The notes: generated by a model from the sequence alone, not told the origin. 64,000 nucleotides of DNA from Phlebopus portentosus (GCA_037892935.1 JAYXKI010000002.1:2294001-2358000); one strand, 5' to 3'; positions 12,901 to 24,581 are shown, numbered from the stretch's first letter. Translations and numbers: made by a program.

Positions 12901-13964
12901 GTAGCTGCATGACTCACCTGAGCTTCCTGTCAGGAGCCCCGCCACCAACCCACCAATCGCAAATCGCTCGTAACGCCTTCAAGCTCTCCTCTCTCCCCTT
13001 CTTATTCGCCATTGTTCTCAATGTCTCCAACGCACGCGTGTTGTGCAGAGGACTGCTCTGCGCCAACAGGGTCAGCGCCGAGAGACGATCGCTTAAGGTA
13101 CCACTCGAAAGAATTTTCTGAAGGAACGCGGCATCCGAGGACGAAGCAGTAAGTTTACTGGCCGAAGTTACGTTTTCATAGGCTGCTAGTTCAGATGCAT
13201 GTAAAGAGGAGGCATGCGCCTGTTTTTGGGAAAGGGTATGAGGCGACGGCGACCCAAGTGAAGCTTTGCTCGGAGGAAGAGGAGAGAGGAGAGTGTACCA
13301 CTGGGGCGACGGTTCGAGTACCTAAACATGTATCCTGTAATTAGGCTATGGGAAAAAGTTGGCATATGCTGACTCACAAGGCGTGCATTTGGTCCAACCT
13401 TTGGTACTGTGATATTCTGTTTTTCTTCCTTCTTACGATCTTTTTGCTCATTTACCTCTGAGGAGGCAGCGTCAGACGATTCTCCCTCGTTTTCATCCTC
13501 GACCTCAGATTTCTCCTCGTCCTCTTCCTCTTCATCTTCGCCCTTTTCAACGTCGGTTTCTTCTTCGATGTCTTTTGGTCTTACAGATGAGAAATTCAGC
13601 TCCTTCATGAGTTTTCCGACGTCCTTAGATAATGTAGCCTTGCGCCATGTCAATACACCTATGAAAAGGGAGTGCTGACCGCGTTACTCACATCTTTCTT
13701 GTTGCTACCAGTCGCTATTACATCCTCGTCGCTGTCGAAATCCTTCAAAAGCTCGTAATCTTCCTCATCTCCGCCTAAAGCGACGATTTCATCTCTGAGA
13801 CTATCGTTTCGCTTGTCTGGCCTCGCGAGTGATTTTCCCTTTGATTTGTTGGACTTTGCCTCCTTCTCACCAGATTTCTTCGGTTTGCTATCTTTTTTAG
13901 GGTATTTTACGGACTGCTTTAAGGTACCATGAGAGGCTTCCTTAGCCGTCTGCACGCGAGCCAT
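9944..13964 (-). CDS. MAK21: Ribosome biogenesis factor Mak21/Noc1 (CBF/CEBPZ family)
   Basis: A basic and acidic N-terminus (MARVQTAKEASHG) precedes a HEAT-like helical core with family motifs: YFVDQPLNHPGVTDKYLLLW, YFEDWLKKYFYTIL, FAEVEDSNSRLISAILTGVN, RALPFAKL, SDRYYRALYASLLD, ERVKAFVRRFVQLL and FLDRFVYRNPKKPRP. The C-terminus is a long Glu/Asp/Ser-rich region with a terminal basic patch (KKRKREK, KRRKLRSLPTFATYEDYAKL). In yeast Mak21/Noc1 pairs with Noc2 in the nucleolus to assemble early 60S precursors. About nine introns are inferred. The MARV start is preferred over upstream codons that would add an atypical hydrophobic leader. Around 12030-12085 the frame changes; either a weak intron (GTAGTG donor, AAG acceptor, 56 nt) or a one-base deletion explains it. 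Confidence 0.9.
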
Positions 13965-14148
13965 GGACGCTGAGAGGGAAAATTGCTTCCAGCAGATTTG
14001 AATCCAGTAGAAATTGTTGATGATCGACATGATCGACGTTTACCTTGCCGGACGATGCCGATTCATTGCTTCTCTCTATTTGTCTACAATGCCACGATGG
14101 ACCTGGACCTAATTGGAGCAGTCGAATGTCGTTCTGTAACTCTCTGTC

Positions 14149-15019
14149 ATGTCGCTTTCTTATTCCAGTCCAGTCCCTGTCCTACGCGTTCTCCTCGTCC
14201 GGCACGGGGAGACGAAGGAGAATAGGGAGGGGATAATACAGGGTCAGATGGACACCGTATTGAACGAAGATGGGGTCATACAAGCACATTTATGCGCAGG
14301 TGCGCTGAACGATGTGGACTTTGAGGTCGCAATTACAAGTGACTTGAGACGAGCGGTCCAGGCACGTAAACCACACTCCTTGATGCTAGTTTACATGTAT
14401 GAACGTGTTCTGTAGACTGCCGAGGTCCTTTTGCTCCACCATCCCAAGACGCCACTCTTTAAAGACAAGGGGCTCCGTGAACGAGCAAGTTTGTTCTACT
14501 CCGCGGCTCTACGCGACTCTTATGTTTAGTATAGTACATGGGGGAGTTACAAGGTGTCAAAATCGGACAATACGATAAATCCAAGCTCCCGAAATCCGTG
14601 GAGACCGGCCCTCAGTATGTCGTTCATCTTGTCTTACTTGAGATATTCGCTCGACATCAAATAGATTCACTCGCCGTGCTATCAGCTGGTGGATGGAAAC
14701 AATTGAACGAAAGCTTCCTACTCTTCCGATCCAGTCCCGAGTATACAACATCCTGATCGTTTCTCACGGCGCGTTCATATCCACCCTAACCCGAGAATTA
14801 GTGTTGTCGAGAAGGTTAGATGCTGCACCGAACGCAGCCATTGGACCTTGCTTTAATACCTCAATTACGACGATTGCGATGCGGAGAGATGGGAGGGGCG
14901 TGCTGGAGAGATTTGCTGATATTTCGCATCTCCTGATGCCTGCGGTAGCTACGAATGCGGACGAGATACCTCAAGAGAGTGTAAAAGATACCAACAACGA
15001 GATAGAGAATAGAAAATAG
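14149..15019 (+). CDS. Histidine phosphatase superfamily protein (phosphoglycerate-mutase-like)
   Basis: The N-terminus carries the catalytic RHG signature (VLLVRHGETKENREG). It is followed by the conserved substrate-pocket strand (TSDLRRAVQTAEVLL), the LRERYMGELQG segment and the second-histidine motif LIVSHGAFISTLTREL. The size of about 230 residues fits the small TIGAR/PhoE-like branch rather than glycolytic mutase. Members dephosphorylate sugar phosphates or nucleotides; the substrate cannot be read from the sequence. Two of the three introns have GC donors: 14362-14415 (GCACGT) and 14485-14534 (GCAAGT). The joins RAVQ/TAEVLL and RER/YMGEL leave no workable GT alternative. The third intron is a normal GT-AG intron. 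The gene diverges from MAK21 across about 185 bp. Confidence 0.85.
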
Positions 15020-16057
15020 GCCCCAGTACATGTACAGTACAGTCATTAGCCGGTCCTTGAACACCTATTACAGATCCACCTTTTTAGCTCACTACACAGC
15101 ATTTTTCTCAAAACTGAGTGCATGATCCAATTGTCTACCATGAGAAACACCTGCTAAAATTTTTTCCAGTCGTAATATAGACAGGAAAAATTTATATGGC
15201 CGATGGCAAAAACATAGGTGACTGTCACATAAATGGTTCCTTTGAACACCATTTTGACATTACAAAATGCCTAATATTGGCTAACACAGGGGTCAGAATT
15301 ACATTTCTGAGCCGCTTACAGGAAACAGAATTGGAAAGCCCGCCTCTGATTGGCTGGATTTCAATTCCAGATCAAATTTTTCAGGTTCGGATATAGGGTT
15401 TTGCCCCCTGTGTAATTTGCCGACTTGGCATAACAATGTCGATCACATTATGTAAATAAACTGCTTGTGCATCTGTCATATTTTTTGGCTTATTTGGCTT
15501 GCATTAATTTACTGAAAGTGTATTCCTTCATGAAAATATAAAATAAGGCACTTCTAATAGAGTAATATTAGCCTATAAACTTAGAATCCACATTGATTGA
15601 CAGAAAGATGCACAGGACCAATTTGATCAGAGTGAGGTTTACTAGTTTCACATAAATTTGACCAGTGTCTGATTTTTCCTGACCAAAAGCTTGCCTGATT
15701 TATTTAAAACTTTGGATGTCAGATCAGATATACACTCTGCATCTTCTGCATTTTTCTTGTGGTGAGGGACAAAGAATTGAGTGAGAAAATGTAAGGTGTT
15801 TAAAGGAATGGTACGGTTTAAAGGACCGGTTAATATATTTGAAGTGTTCGATTACCTAAGCTCCAATTTAAAATTACATTACCGATGGCCGAATAGGGAC
15901 CGGTTCGTTCGTCATTTTGAGATGCTTCTCTTCTTCGATTCACTTTTTATAGAAAGGCGGTGCCTTCCGGATTGGGGGTCAACAAACGTACACTTTGAAC
16001 ATTAACACACAGCCTCGCTGCTCCTGGTCTCAACACCTTCCTTTATCGCTTCCTCTC
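15020..16057. other. AT-rich gene-free island, possible DNA-transposon remnant
   Basis: From about 15045 to 15900 the sequence is visibly richer in A and T than the flanking genes and has no credible coding frame. Two facing copies of a ~21-bp sequence flank most of it: 15045-15065 (ATTAGCCGGTCCTTGAACACC) and the reverse complement of about 15814-15834 (ATTAACCGGTCCTTTAAACCG). They match at about 16 of 21 positions. This suggests a non-autonomous DNA element with terminal inverted repeats. I could not define a target-site duplication. The last ~150 bp are the promoter and leader of the downstream exchanger gene. Confidence 0.45.
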
Positions 16058-18319
16058 ATGTCTGCTGCATCTTCTCTCAACGAGCGGACAGCCCTCCTCA
16101 ACGGCAACGGTGATGCCCTCGATGGCAGTCCTGCCCGTATCCCCTTCGCTCGGCGTATTCTTCGTACTGTAAAAGCCGAGGGAGAGCCTTCTTGGCTCGA
16201 ATCTTACAAGTTCTATTTCTTTGGCTCTTGGCTTAACATCCTCCTCCTCTTCGTACCCTTGAGTTTCCTTAGTCACTGGCTTGACTGGGATGCCGGTCTT
16301 AGATTCTTATTCTCTTTCATTGCGATTATGCCGTTGGCGAAGGCAAGTTCTTGTTTTTTGTCTGTCTCACAGTCGCCCCATAATGACCGTGGCCCATTGA
16401 CGCCACGCATATGTCCAGCTCCTGGGAGATGCCACGGATCAGCTTTCACTCAAATTGGGTCAGACGCTCTCCGGTCTTTTGAACGCATCTTTTGGCAACG
16501 CCGTCGAAATTATCGTCGGCGTTGCGGCGCTCTTCCAAAGTAAGCGCAGTCTCACCGCTTACTTGCGGCTTTCTAAGTTAAGTACGGTTATTAGATCAAA
16601 TCCGCATTGTACAGACATCCGTAAGTCCAGTTGGACTATAAGGACATGCCTTATAATAATCATAGTCGAATAGATGTTGGGTTCGATACTGTCCAACTTA
16701 CTCCTTGTGCTTGGCTGTTCTTTTTTGGCTGGTACGTATCGCCTCGTATATTATCTTAACCTAATATGGAATTCATCGGAATTTGTCAAAAGGTGGTACC
16801 AGACGGAAAGAAAATAAATTTCAAGAAACGGGTGCTCAAGCGTAAGCGGTCCCAGCTAATCCGCGTGGAATTCAGACTGACTTCGATCATACTTCGATCA
16901 TTTATAGTTCGGCCTCTGTAAGTTCAAGAGTAACGTTCATTATTGCTTATCTGATTGTATGGATCAGCTCATGTCACTGGCTTGTATAAGTATGTCTTTT
17001 ATGCATCTTCGAGCAACCTAGTGCTGCCTTTACTGACGCTGTTGTCTTCGATTAGCTCTGGTCATCCCTGCTGCGTATCACAGCTCTAAGATTGCCGATG
17101 ACACCCCTTTTGGTCACGATGAAGGCGGGCTGAATAATCTCTTCGGTTCATTCCTCGCGAGTGATGGAGCTATGATGCCTGCCCGTGATCCATCAAGAAA
17201 GGGCCTGTTGGCTATATCGCGAGGGACAGCCATCTTACTGCTTATTGTCTATGTCGGGTACCTCATATTTCAGGTGCGATGATCACCGCCTGAATTTCGG
17301 TGCTGAATGGAGAGACTCATGTTTTATGCGTTCTACATAGCTGAAGACGCATGCGCACTACTTTGAGACTGAATGTGAAGAAGAGACTGAGACGCCGAGG
17401 ATGAGCGTTGTCGCGTCCTGCTCGTCGTATGTGTTGATGATCCATGATTATAAATCGCCTTCTTATCATTTCGCTGCAGCCTCCTACTTTCCACTGTGGT
17501 AACATCCTTTTGCGCCGATTACCGTGAGCTTTCCCGTACCAATTTTGCAGGACTATATTACTGATGCTCAATATTAAATGAAGTGGTCGCATCGATTGAA
17601 GAGACAGCAAGCAAATATCATATACCCAAGGCGTTTATAGGTATCATTCTTCTTCCTATCGTTGCGAATGCCGCGGAACACGTCACTGCTGTATGGATGG
17701 CACTGAAGAATAAAACTGAACTTACCATCGGCATTTGCGTGGGGAGCTCGATTGTGCGTAGCGCCAGATTGCAATACGCATGGCATTGCTGACTTGGTTG
17801 GACTTAGCAAATTGCAACATTTGTCATTCCTTTACTTGTAATCGTTGGCTGGATGTGAGTTTATTTATAGACACTCTTCGGGCCGAGTGCTGATTCTATT
17901 TTCCTTTTTAGATCCGGCCACGAGCTCACATTGTTCTTTGCTGACTTCGAGGTTTGAAATTCGCTTTGATCCATTGTTGAATTTGCGGGGTACTGACTTT
18001 GGGCGCTCCGCTCTGCTTAGACCATCACATTGTTTGTGTCTGTGTTCCTTGTGAATCTGTTGGTTATGTACGTTGTCCCTTTGTCATATACTGTGGTTCG
18101 AGATTTTAAGACGCTTTTCTAGGGACGGGAAGTCGAACTACATGGAAGGTCTCATGTAAGTCGTTCGAGTCATGGTCCCTAAGCGATTGTGAAAATAATA
18201 TGAATGCAGGTTGCTCACCCTGTATATCGTGATCGCGCTAGCATGTAAGCCGAAAATCTGCTCACCCTTTTCTCATTTTTTAAACCGACTGACCATCTCG
18301 CACAGTCTGGGTTTCTTAA
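16058..18319 (+). CDS. VCX1: Vacuolar Ca2+/H+ exchanger (CAX/Vcx1 family)
   Basis: A multi-exon membrane protein with two internally repeated cation-exchange modules. Module 1 contains LNASFGNAVEIIVGVAALF and SMLGSILSNLLLVLGCSFLA. Module 2 contains LPIVANAAEHVTAVWMAL and GICVGSSIQIATFVIPLLV. The paired GNAVE and ANAAEH motifs carry the acidic residues that bind the exchanged cation. An acidic loop (ETECEEETETP) separates the halves, as in the family. About eleven transmembrane segments are apparent. Family members use the vacuolar proton gradient to move Ca2+ (or Mn2+) into the vacuole. I start at MSAASSLNERTALL, because an ATG 63 nt upstream adds a poorly conserved leader. The last exon encodes FWVS after a normal GTAAGC intron. 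Confidence 0.92.
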
Positions 18320-18833
18320 ATACAGCTTTACCAACAGGTACTCATACCAATACCTATGCTCCTTTATTTCTTTATCTCCTTTTTCAACATTTTACATGTT
18401 CTCCGTCACTCATTCTGTCTCTTTTTCCCGCGCAACCTTATCCTAAACCCTGGATTTATCTGATATTCTTCGTTGCTCACTCTTCCTCTTCGATCTAAAA
18501 CGTTTATCTGATCGTGTCGAGTGTTCATTCAACATGTTTGGTGTTTTGCCCCGTAACTTGGAGTCCGATCTGCCTGTAATAGATAAGCGCCCGGCTAGCT
18601 GCTTCTTCAAAGATCGACGCTCGAAGAACTTGGCGACTCAGCGTCTTCTTCGAAGGCGCTTATGCTGTTTGAGCGCCTACAGGCGCGCCTATTATGTCGG
18701 CGTCCAACTGTGTGGCACTCGTCACATTACACGATGGTAGCTTGATCTACATAAGGGGCAGATAAACTACGATGCTCGATACTACACATATATCGATCTC
18801 ATCAAAGTACAAGGGTCAAAGATACTATCAACT
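18320..18833. other. Convergent intergenic region VCX1/CWF19
   Basis: About 510 bp between converging 3' ends, starting with pyrimidine-rich sequence. A short GC-rich palindrome (GCGCCTACAGGCGC near 18672) could form a hairpin. I see no gene. Confidence 0.45.
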
Positions 18834-21511
18834 CAACTCTGGGCAGTGTCAAAGGGCGTGAAAGCCTGCTTAAACGCCTGCGCGTCTGCTCGCTCTTCTG
18901 CTTCGCTCTGAGCACATGCCTTCCAGTCGAGTCGATCGGGTACGCCGAGGACTCTGCACAGCACTTGCCTGTAAAAGAAAGAGAGGAGATCATAATTAGA
19001 CAAGCCAGCCAACCAATCTCAGTGAAGTTGAAGAGCTTGAAAATCAAAAGAATAATAATGCTTACCTCCCAAACTGGATACTAAATGGCACCTCCTGTCT
19101 GATCAAATGTACCATCTTCCGTCCATCGGGCAAATCAACCCTGAAATAATTCTGCCTTCCACCCGAACAACTCTCAAGCGCCGTATCCGGGTCCTCCTCA
19201 AACGTAATCCCAGCCAACCCGCCCTCCGAGACGAACGCCTGTTCTATGCGAGAACACCGACTATTCGGGACGGGTACGACTTGCACGTGTGCGTGCCCGC
19301 CTCGCCCACTCAAGATCCCCACCTCGAAACTGACGGCAGAGCAGTGGTGTTTGGCATACATAGCACGTAATGCGGATTTGTACTGCTCGATTTCTGCTAC
19401 GATGGGTATGGAGAGGTCCGGGGGCATTGAGGAGAGGGTTGGGTAGTGCGTGATGGGTACGATGAGGACGTGTCCTCCGCCCGGGACTTTGGAGATGTCG
19501 AATCTGGGGAAGAATGAGAGCCCGTCGGTATGATTTGTCCTTTTGGGAGCGTGAGGTAACATTCCGAGCCGATTGAGACAAGAAGGTGTTTTCTGCGGAT
19601 AAGGTTAGCTTTGGGTGTATGTGGCAAAAGATGAATGTTCTTACGCGACGCTTGGATTCGATAAGCAGAACCAGCATTCATTGGCTAACAACGTAATTCA
19701 ACATCCCTCCACAACTGTGATCAGAAGCACTTTGAAGACACTTACGAGCAATTTCTTTAGGTGGGAATTTATGACGGCCCTTTGGTTCTCGCTCATGTCT
19801 TGTCTGATTAGCAACAGGACAATCCTGAATCAAATGCGCGTCACTTCCACATGCTCGACAAACATATCCTGGTTTGGTTTTCGCCCTCCTGTGTCTCCGG
19901 TGGCGTGCTTTTCGGGGCAGTCGCGGATGAAATGCCCGGGCTATATGACAACGAGCGATAGTTATGACCCGAAAAAAACATAAGGAATAGGAACTTACGG
20001 TGTTGCAAATCTTGCAAATGTAGCCTTCTGGAGGTTTACTTCGTTCCGGACATTCGTTTATGAAGTGCTTGAAGAAAGCTTAATTAGCATTCTCGATAGG
20101 TGTGGATAAGTATTTGTTTACATCGGTTGATTCACATATCTTGCACTTATACCCTGGCGGTGGCTTTCCACCTTCGCCCTTCTCTATAAATGTTGTTAAC
20201 GAGTAGTAGGGCAATAATTCAAGGTGGTAACCTACCCGATCGAGGTTTTTTCGCCACCGGTTGAGTGATTGCACCGAATATGAAGTTGTCAACGTCGTCC
20301 ATATCAGCAGGTCTTTTGATAGATCCGGCTCCTGAGAACATTGGGGAGGTGAATGGGTTCGGAGTCGCGTTCGGAGGTTTTGTTTGGGTGGAAGATAATC
20401 CGGATCCGGGGCTGATGGAGAATGCATAGAACCACTAGAAAATGAATTAGCCGTTGAAAATAAACATAGCATAAATCAATTCGAGCCTTACTCTGGGTTT
20501 CTTCCCTGACCCGTGTTCGCCGCCGAAGGCCCCGAGGGCAACGAATCGCGACACTCTCCCATTCTCATCATCCCATGCATAAGGCTCACGTTCCCAGTAT
20601 TGGGGAGGGTAACCCGCACCAACGGTGAAGTGATACTTAGGCTTCGCTTTTCGTTCGATTTCATCCACCGGAGCTACACAATTAGATTCGCTAGGCGGAG
20701 CATTTGAAGCGCGGGTGATGGATGCTGGCCAGATGTGGCTGATGAATATGTCAATGAGGTGCGACGAAGTCGAACTTTTGAGGAGGTCAGCAAGAGATGA
20801 GGATTTTGAGTTCGGAGTGGAAGAGGTGGTCGTTATGTTCGAGATTAATTTCTCCACTGTCTGAGCAGAGAAGTAAGGATCTGAGAAGCCCTACAGAATA
20901 TTAGGTCTTCAATAATCAGACACGCAGTATGCGACATACTAAAGGTGAGGTTGCAGAAGCATAGACCTGCTCGTCATACACTCCTCCAAGGCATGCTATT
21001 CGTAATCCATGGGAAGTAGTGAGAACACCTGATTTACCTGCGAACAACTTCAATATAACTCTCGCAGAGCAACCAAACTTCTTACTCAACAGAAATAAAT
21101 TCGTGCATAACTCTCCTCCTGATTCTGCATACTTCTGGATCACGGCTTGGGGAAGTGGGTTGTCTCCTTGCATGATATAACATGCCAGAGGAACTGGATA
21201 GTTTATAGTGAGCATTTGGTGCATGAAGCACAACAAATGAGCCAGTATACCTTCAATTTCCCCTCTTAAAAGGTCATCGACTTCCTTTGATACATGCTCA
21301 CCCTCTACCGGCCCGAAGAAATCGCCAATGCAGATGACGAGGTCAAACTTGCCATGTTTCGCGTCGATGGCTTTGACTTTTGCAAACAAGTCTCGAATGG
21401 TTCCAACAGCAGGCCCTACGGTCAGCCTGAAGATTCTTCATTCAGTCGTTCCTATGAATTGAATTATGCGTCTTACACTTTTACTTGAGTCTGTGTTGTG
21501 GACGAGGCCAT
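18834..21511 (-). CDS. CWF19-like protein (Cwf19L1/Drn1 type) with zinc knuckles
   Basis: The N-terminal part resembles the phosphoesterase-like head of Cwf19L1/Drn1 (FDLVICIGDFFGP, PLACYIMQGDNP, GLRIACLGGVYDE). It is followed by three CCHC knuckles (CKICESTDHFINEC, CKICNTPGHFIRDC, CRACGSDAHLIQDC). Then come the CwfJ domains (ECWFCLSNPSVAKHLLVSIG, CYLTLPKGQIIPT, GGGHVLIVPITHYP, GRGGHAHVQVVPVP, NYFRVDLPDGRKMVH). Relatives associate with the spliceosome and with lariat debranching (Dbr1), so a role in intron turnover is likely. MASSTTQTQVKV is the chosen start. Within about 19500-19535 the frame changes by one base between KGQIIPT and VPGGGHVLI. No GT or sensible GC donor can explain this without deleting conserved CwfJ sequence, so a one-base deletion is the best reading. 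Confidence 0.88.
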
Positions 21512-21645
21512 GTTATTCGGAGGTCACGCTCACGTCGTAGTTCGCGTCGTGAAGACGCTTGCAAGTGATCAGCCCCGCGACTGGCATCTTCCGTTCCGTT
21601 GTTTGATCCCGTCTCTTCCTCAACGTCGACTGCGCAGTGCTCCAC

Positions 21646-23219
21646 ATGAACACGCTCGCAAAACTCCTTGGCTCGCTCGTCCGCATCATACTCTACCCGC
21701 TCACATCCTCACTGAGCACCATCCAACGTCTCTTTCTTTATTTCTATACATGGCTGCCAATCTCGAGTAGACGGAACGTCGCTGGTGATCCTGCGAGCGT
21801 TGCCGACCGCTGGGTACGCGAACTTGAAGAAGAGACAGGTGCTATTCGAGAAAGCCGGTTGAGTGATGATGTCGGCGTGACTACTGCGAGTGGTGCAGAC
21901 GCACAGGCTGGACCAGGTCCTAGTACACTTAGTAGGCGTACTGAAAGCGCCCGTGCATATCGCGCCTTTATACCTGAGTTTTACTTGGGAAGTTATGAGA
22001 GTGCACTGAGGGAGTCTCAGAAAGATACAAGGCTCTTTTGTGTGGTCCTTGTAAGCGAGGAGCATGAGGATGTGCCAGACTTCAAGAGGTGAGAGTGATG
22101 AATTCTTCTTTTTTTCAACTTTAACTTTAACTCGTCCTTTCCTAGAACAACTCTTGTTGATCCAGAGCTCAACAAGATTTTAAGAATTAATGACTTTATC
22201 GTGTGGGGAGGAGACGTTAGGGACTACGAAGCCTTTCAAGGTGAGTAACTGGACGATTCTAGCAGTTTGCACAAATATCCTAAACGACATTTTATTACCT
22301 AGCTGCCCAGAAGCTTGGAGCAACAACATACCCATTCGTCGCTTTCGTCGGTGTCCAACCGCGCAGAGGGTCGCAGTTGTCCGAAGCTCCTATCCTGACC
22401 GTCCTCTCTCGGCATCAGGGCCCTTCGACGCCCAATGATGCCGACCTCCCAGCATCAGAGCTCGGACCGACATCACCCCGCGCCCTATGTTTACACCTGA
22501 CGAACTCGCTTTTGCCACGCGTTACTCCGTTCCTTGCGCGTCTACGCGCCGCCACCGCAGAACGCGAGGCTCACCGACGTCTTCGGGAAGAGCAAGACGC
22601 TGCGTTCGCGCGTGCGGCAGAAGAGGATCGGTTACGCATAGCGAGGAAGCAGGAAGAGGAACGGCGTCAGAGGGAGGAGATTGAGATGCAGGAGCTTGCT
22701 CACGCACGCGAGGAAGCGGAAAGAAGGAGAGTACAGGAGGAACGCGAGGCGCGAGAGGCTAACCGTTTGCTATGGTACCGTTACGCTAGACGGACACTCC
22801 TTAAATCGGATGCTACGCCCGGAAAGGACTCCATCCGTATCGGTGTGCGGTTCCCAGACGGACGTCTGCAAGTCCGTCATTTCACGTCTTCCGATTCAGT
22901 GACGTCTCTATACGTCTTCGTCGCGTCCCAGCTCATATCCAAAGACCTACCATCAAACGAGGATCCGATATCCCCTCCACCAGGATTTGCCTCCTCTGAA
23001 TCGGGCATCTCAGAAGAGTACTGGTCTTTCAAACTCGCGCTTGCATACCCACGTCGGGAAGTGCCCTGGACGGCATCTACCCCTTTGTCGACGATTGATG
23101 GACTGAAAGGCGGAGCACAGTTGGTTTTGGAGACGATACCAGGTCGAGCACTTGTTCCCGGAAGCACACAGAACCAAGGCGATGATGGAGATAGTGATTA
23201 TGATACAGAGGAAGAGTAG
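21646..23219 (+). CDS. UAS/UBX-domain Cdc48 cofactor (FAF2/UBXD8-Ubx2-like)
   Basis: The protein opens with a hydrophobic hairpin (RIILYPLTSSLSTIQRLFLY, FYTWLPI) that fits insertion into the ER or lipid-droplet membrane. A thioredoxin-like UAS domain follows (FIPEFYLGSYESAL, RINDFIVWGGDVRDYEAFQA, YPFVAFVG). Next is a long Arg/Glu-rich coiled coil and a C-terminal UBX domain (IRIGVRFPDGRLQVRHF, plus SIDGLK-type end) that binds Cdc48/p97. The C-terminal tail is acidic. FAF2/Ubx2 proteins recruit Cdc48 to the ER for ERAD. The usual N-terminal UBA domain is absent, and only about 130 bp separate this ATG from the divergent CWF19 start, so an upstream UBA exon would have to overlap it. Two introns (22090-22144 and 22242-22302) are inferred. 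Confidence 0.85.
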
Positions 23220-23414
23220 TGCACGTTGCTTCAATGCACTTTCCCTTCTCTAACTGTGGACATTCTACCCCATACAACTTCATTTATGTATCGTATATAT
23301 AGAGCGTCGACACTCCTCTGCTGTCTAATCTTTAACCTTCCATCGTGTCCATATCAGAAATACAATATTATGTCGTGACAAACGAGATATCGCGAAAGAT
23401 ACAAGATGACGAGC

Positions 23415-24085
23415 TACTGAGTGAGAATCGTGCGCACGAAGCTTTCGTAATTCACATTTCCGTCCCTGTAAACGAAAAAGTTCGCATAAAGGCCTCGTTA
23501 GAAAGTGTATCGTAATAGGGGAATCAAAAGGGACAGGATGAAGAAAAGAGACGGGAGATAGAACGTACGCTCCAATCGGAATTCCCTTGAGCAGTTCGTC
23601 GACTTCCTCGTCTGTCATTTTCTCCCCGAGTTGTGTGAGTACGTAACGCAGTTCTCCAGCGCCGATGAAGCCGTTCCCTTCGCGGTCGAATACCTGGAAC
23701 CCTCGGATGAACTCCTCTACTCAGGACAATGTCAGGTTTCCCATAGTCAGATCATCGCGCAACGATGAGTATGAAATGAAAGGCCAGGTTGACTCACCAG
23801 CTGTCCCTGCAGGCTTGAACCCATCTGGTCGGTTCAAAATGGTCAAGAACGTCTTATAGTCAACTGAAGCGTATCAAAACGAGAATTGGTCAATCGCTTC
23901 GTCGGAATAGGGACAACAGCAAGGAGCGTTCGGCACTCACCGTCTCGCGGGGCGTTAGCAACGATATCCGCAACTTCCGCCTGCGTCGGATTCTGGCCTA
24001 GAGCGCGTAGAAGGTCGCCCAATGTCTCTCGGGGAACAGCCCCAGTCCCTTTCTTGTCGAAGAGCGCGAAAGCTTCCTTGTATTC
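23415..24085 (-). CDS. CDC4: Myosin essential light chain (Cdc4/Mlc1 type), 5' end unresolved
   Basis: EF-hand protein of calmodulin fold, closest in my reading to fission-yeast Cdc4 and budding-yeast Mlc1. Diagnostic segments are [89 protein letters not shown] and [15 protein letters not shown]. Most loops lack the full set of Ca2+ ligands, as in essential light chains. It should bind IQ motifs of type II and V myosins and be needed for the contractile ring and polarised transport. About four introns are inferred. The coding sequence is clear back to the GAA TAC codons at 24085. Upstream, an in-frame ATG TCG is followed at once by TGA, and no ATG-containing exon gives the required phase, so the true first exon is not settled. 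Confidence 0.87.
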
Positions 24086-24581
24086 TGTGGTTCACGACAT
24101 GAACGTCGTTGCGGGTACGTCGCGTTGATTGAATGTAGTTATTGTGACATCAGAGAAGAGACAGACAAAGCAATATCAGGAACTGGAACATGCATGCCGC
24201 AAGGGAAGGATTGACGCGTTACCTGCGTTATCACTCTACATTCCATCAGAAGGTCAACATCAGTCCATACACCGAATTTTCAGATGATTTATTTGCTAAC
24301 CATGTTGTAAACTCGTCGAAGGAGATGAAAAAGGACGACCGCAAACGAGGTGGTGAACTTAGGAGTAGGTGGTCAAGAAAGACGCGCGCGACAGGAGAGA
24401 GATACAGCGCGTAAAAGGAAAGAAATTCAGGATGTTGAATGACTAAGCAACCGTCGTAATAATTGTAATAAGGATTGAATTTGGCTTGTGAATACTAAGT
24501 AATAGCTGGTAGTAGCTGTCGGCACACAGGAAACCAGACATATTTGTGTAATCAAGAGATACAATCTACCTTTCAGCTCTC
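24086..24581. other. Region between CDC4 5' end and STT4 3' end
   Basis: About 500 bp that should contain the CDC4 promoter, leader and possibly a tiny first exon, and the STT4 3' UTR. A short ATG-started minus-strand frame at 24249-24226 ends at a good donor (CAG/GTAACG) but joins CDC4 in phase only if an AAG acceptor inside YKEAF is used. No other gene is visible. Confidence 0.4.

Noticed and set aside
15196..15396. Plus-strand frame of 66 residues in the AT-rich island
   Set aside because: No similarity to any transposase or other protein that I recognise; too short in AT-rich sequence to mean much.
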